A DNA stretch of 64,000 bases from Opitutales bacterium (GTDB lineage Bacteria > Verrucomicrobiota > Verrucomicrobiia > Opitutales > Oceanipulchritudinaceae). Within the stretch, counting starts at the first letter, position 1, and every line of letters begins with the position of its first letter. Both the position numbers and the translations under genes were made by a program. The DNA is taken from NCBI GenBank assembly GCA_007133065.1, contig SLNJ01000056.1, forward strand, positions 1-64,000, written 5' to 3'. This document shows, in pieces, positions 63,676 to 64,000 of this stretch. The notes beneath the pieces were generated by a model. The model did no database searches. It was not told where the DNA came from and saw only the letters and a list, made by a program, of their open reading frames with translations.

Positions 63676-64000
63676 ATGAGCGAGAACGACCATCTGGAAT
63701 CCCCCAATCGTCCGATCCGCGGTGCCGTCGAGGACGCCGTGCTCAACATCAAGATCATCGGCGTCGGCGGCGCAGGAAACAACGCGGTCGATCGGCTGAA
63801 GATGGATGATCTTTCACATGTCGGTCTCGCCGTTATCAACACCGATTCCAAGACGTTGAATGCGTCTCCGATCGCCGAGAAGCTGATGATCGGACGGACG
63901 GTCACCCGCGGGCTCAGCACCGGAGGCGAAGCCGACATCGGTCGACAGGCTGCGGAATCCGACCGCGAGGCGATTTCCCGGCTGGTGGAAGGGGTGGACC
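63676..64000 (+). CDS. ftsZ: Cell-division protein FtsZ (partial, cut by window end)
   Basis: Only the first 108 residues are in the window. The tubulin-like GTPase start is clear: [17 protein letters not shown] (loop 1), [14 protein letters not shown] and [20 protein letters not shown]. About 20 residues precede the core, as in many FtsZ proteins. ATG 63676 follows the ftsA stop by 3 bases. The rest lies beyond position 64000. Confidence 0.95.
   Translation, partial: MSENDHLESPNRPIRGAVEDAVLNIKIIGVGGAGNNAVDRLKMDDLSHVGLAVINTDSKTLNASPIAEKLMIGRTVTRGLSTGGEADIGRQAAESDREAISRLVEGVD

Noticed and set aside
1-64000. tRNA genes, CRISPR arrays, prophage or complete insertion sequences
   Set aside because: No tRNA-like T-loop sequences in gene-free DNA, no regularly spaced repeats, and no transposase, integrase or phage structural genes were seen.

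Overview
The window is high-GC bacterial chromosome with no rRNA, tRNA, CRISPR array, phage or complete insertion sequence that I can see. Several traits fit the PVC superphylum, most likely Kiritimatiellota or Verrucomicrobiota: a full division and cell-wall (dcw) cluster with ftsZ, a fused MurC-MurB enzyme, a secreted lamin-tail/CotH protein with a Trp-rich tail, outer-membrane barrels (so Gram-negative), sulfatase-maturation enzymes and a GH38 mannosidase. The taxonomic assignment is inference from gene content; no marker gene was compared.

Layout. 1-547: non-coding DNA with small mosaic repeats. 548-5379: mutS (-) and a divergent AsmA-like membrane-anchored protein. 5428-8412: a repeat hairpin, then an anaerobic radical-SAM sulfatase maturase, an unknown protein and an FGE-type (O2-dependent) sulfatase maturase. 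8425-10916: PAPS reductase (-), divergent from a cobA/cbiX pair that makes the early siroheme/corrin intermediates. 11153-22909: a one-carbon island with glycine/sarcosine N-methyltransferase, corrinoid protein, two tandem MttB-family methyltransferases without pyrrolysine, a hydantoinase-like ATPase, an MtgA-type methyl-THF:corrinoid methyltransferase, sarcosine/dimethylglycine N-methyltransferase, a [2Fe-2S] corrinoid activator and a MetH-activation-like protein. 22967-34192: SLC13/RCK transporter (-), two outer-membrane proteins, thrS (-), GH38 alpha-mannosidase and recQ. 34449-44294: lamin-tail/CotH protein, a frameshifted small ORF, an M29-like peptidase overlapping an OvoA-type mercaptohistidine methyltransferase, ilvB (-), a YmdB-type phosphoesterase and a secreted protein (-). 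44411-64000: tlyA (-), then the dcw cluster mraZ, rsmH, ftsL, ftsI, murE, murF, mraY, murD, a LysM protein, ftsW, murG, murC-murB, ddl, ftsQ, ftsA and the start of ftsZ, nearly all overlapping or separated by a few bases.

How the genes work together. The one-carbon island holds both halves of glycine betaine metabolism. GSMT and SDMT build betaine from glycine with S-adenosylmethionine. The MttB/corrinoid/MtgA module with its activators is the type that removes a methyl group from quaternary amines and passes it to tetrahydrofolate. SDMT lies inside the demethylation operon, so synthesis and breakdown look co-regulated or linked through methyl recycling. This is the most unusual system in the window. 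The neighbouring cobA and cbiX could feed both corrinoid and siroheme, and siroheme would serve sulfite reduction together with CysH. The dcw cluster begins with a likely MraZ-autoregulated promoter made of three 10-bp repeats. It also carries a LysM protein that may bind the peptidoglycan made by its neighbours.
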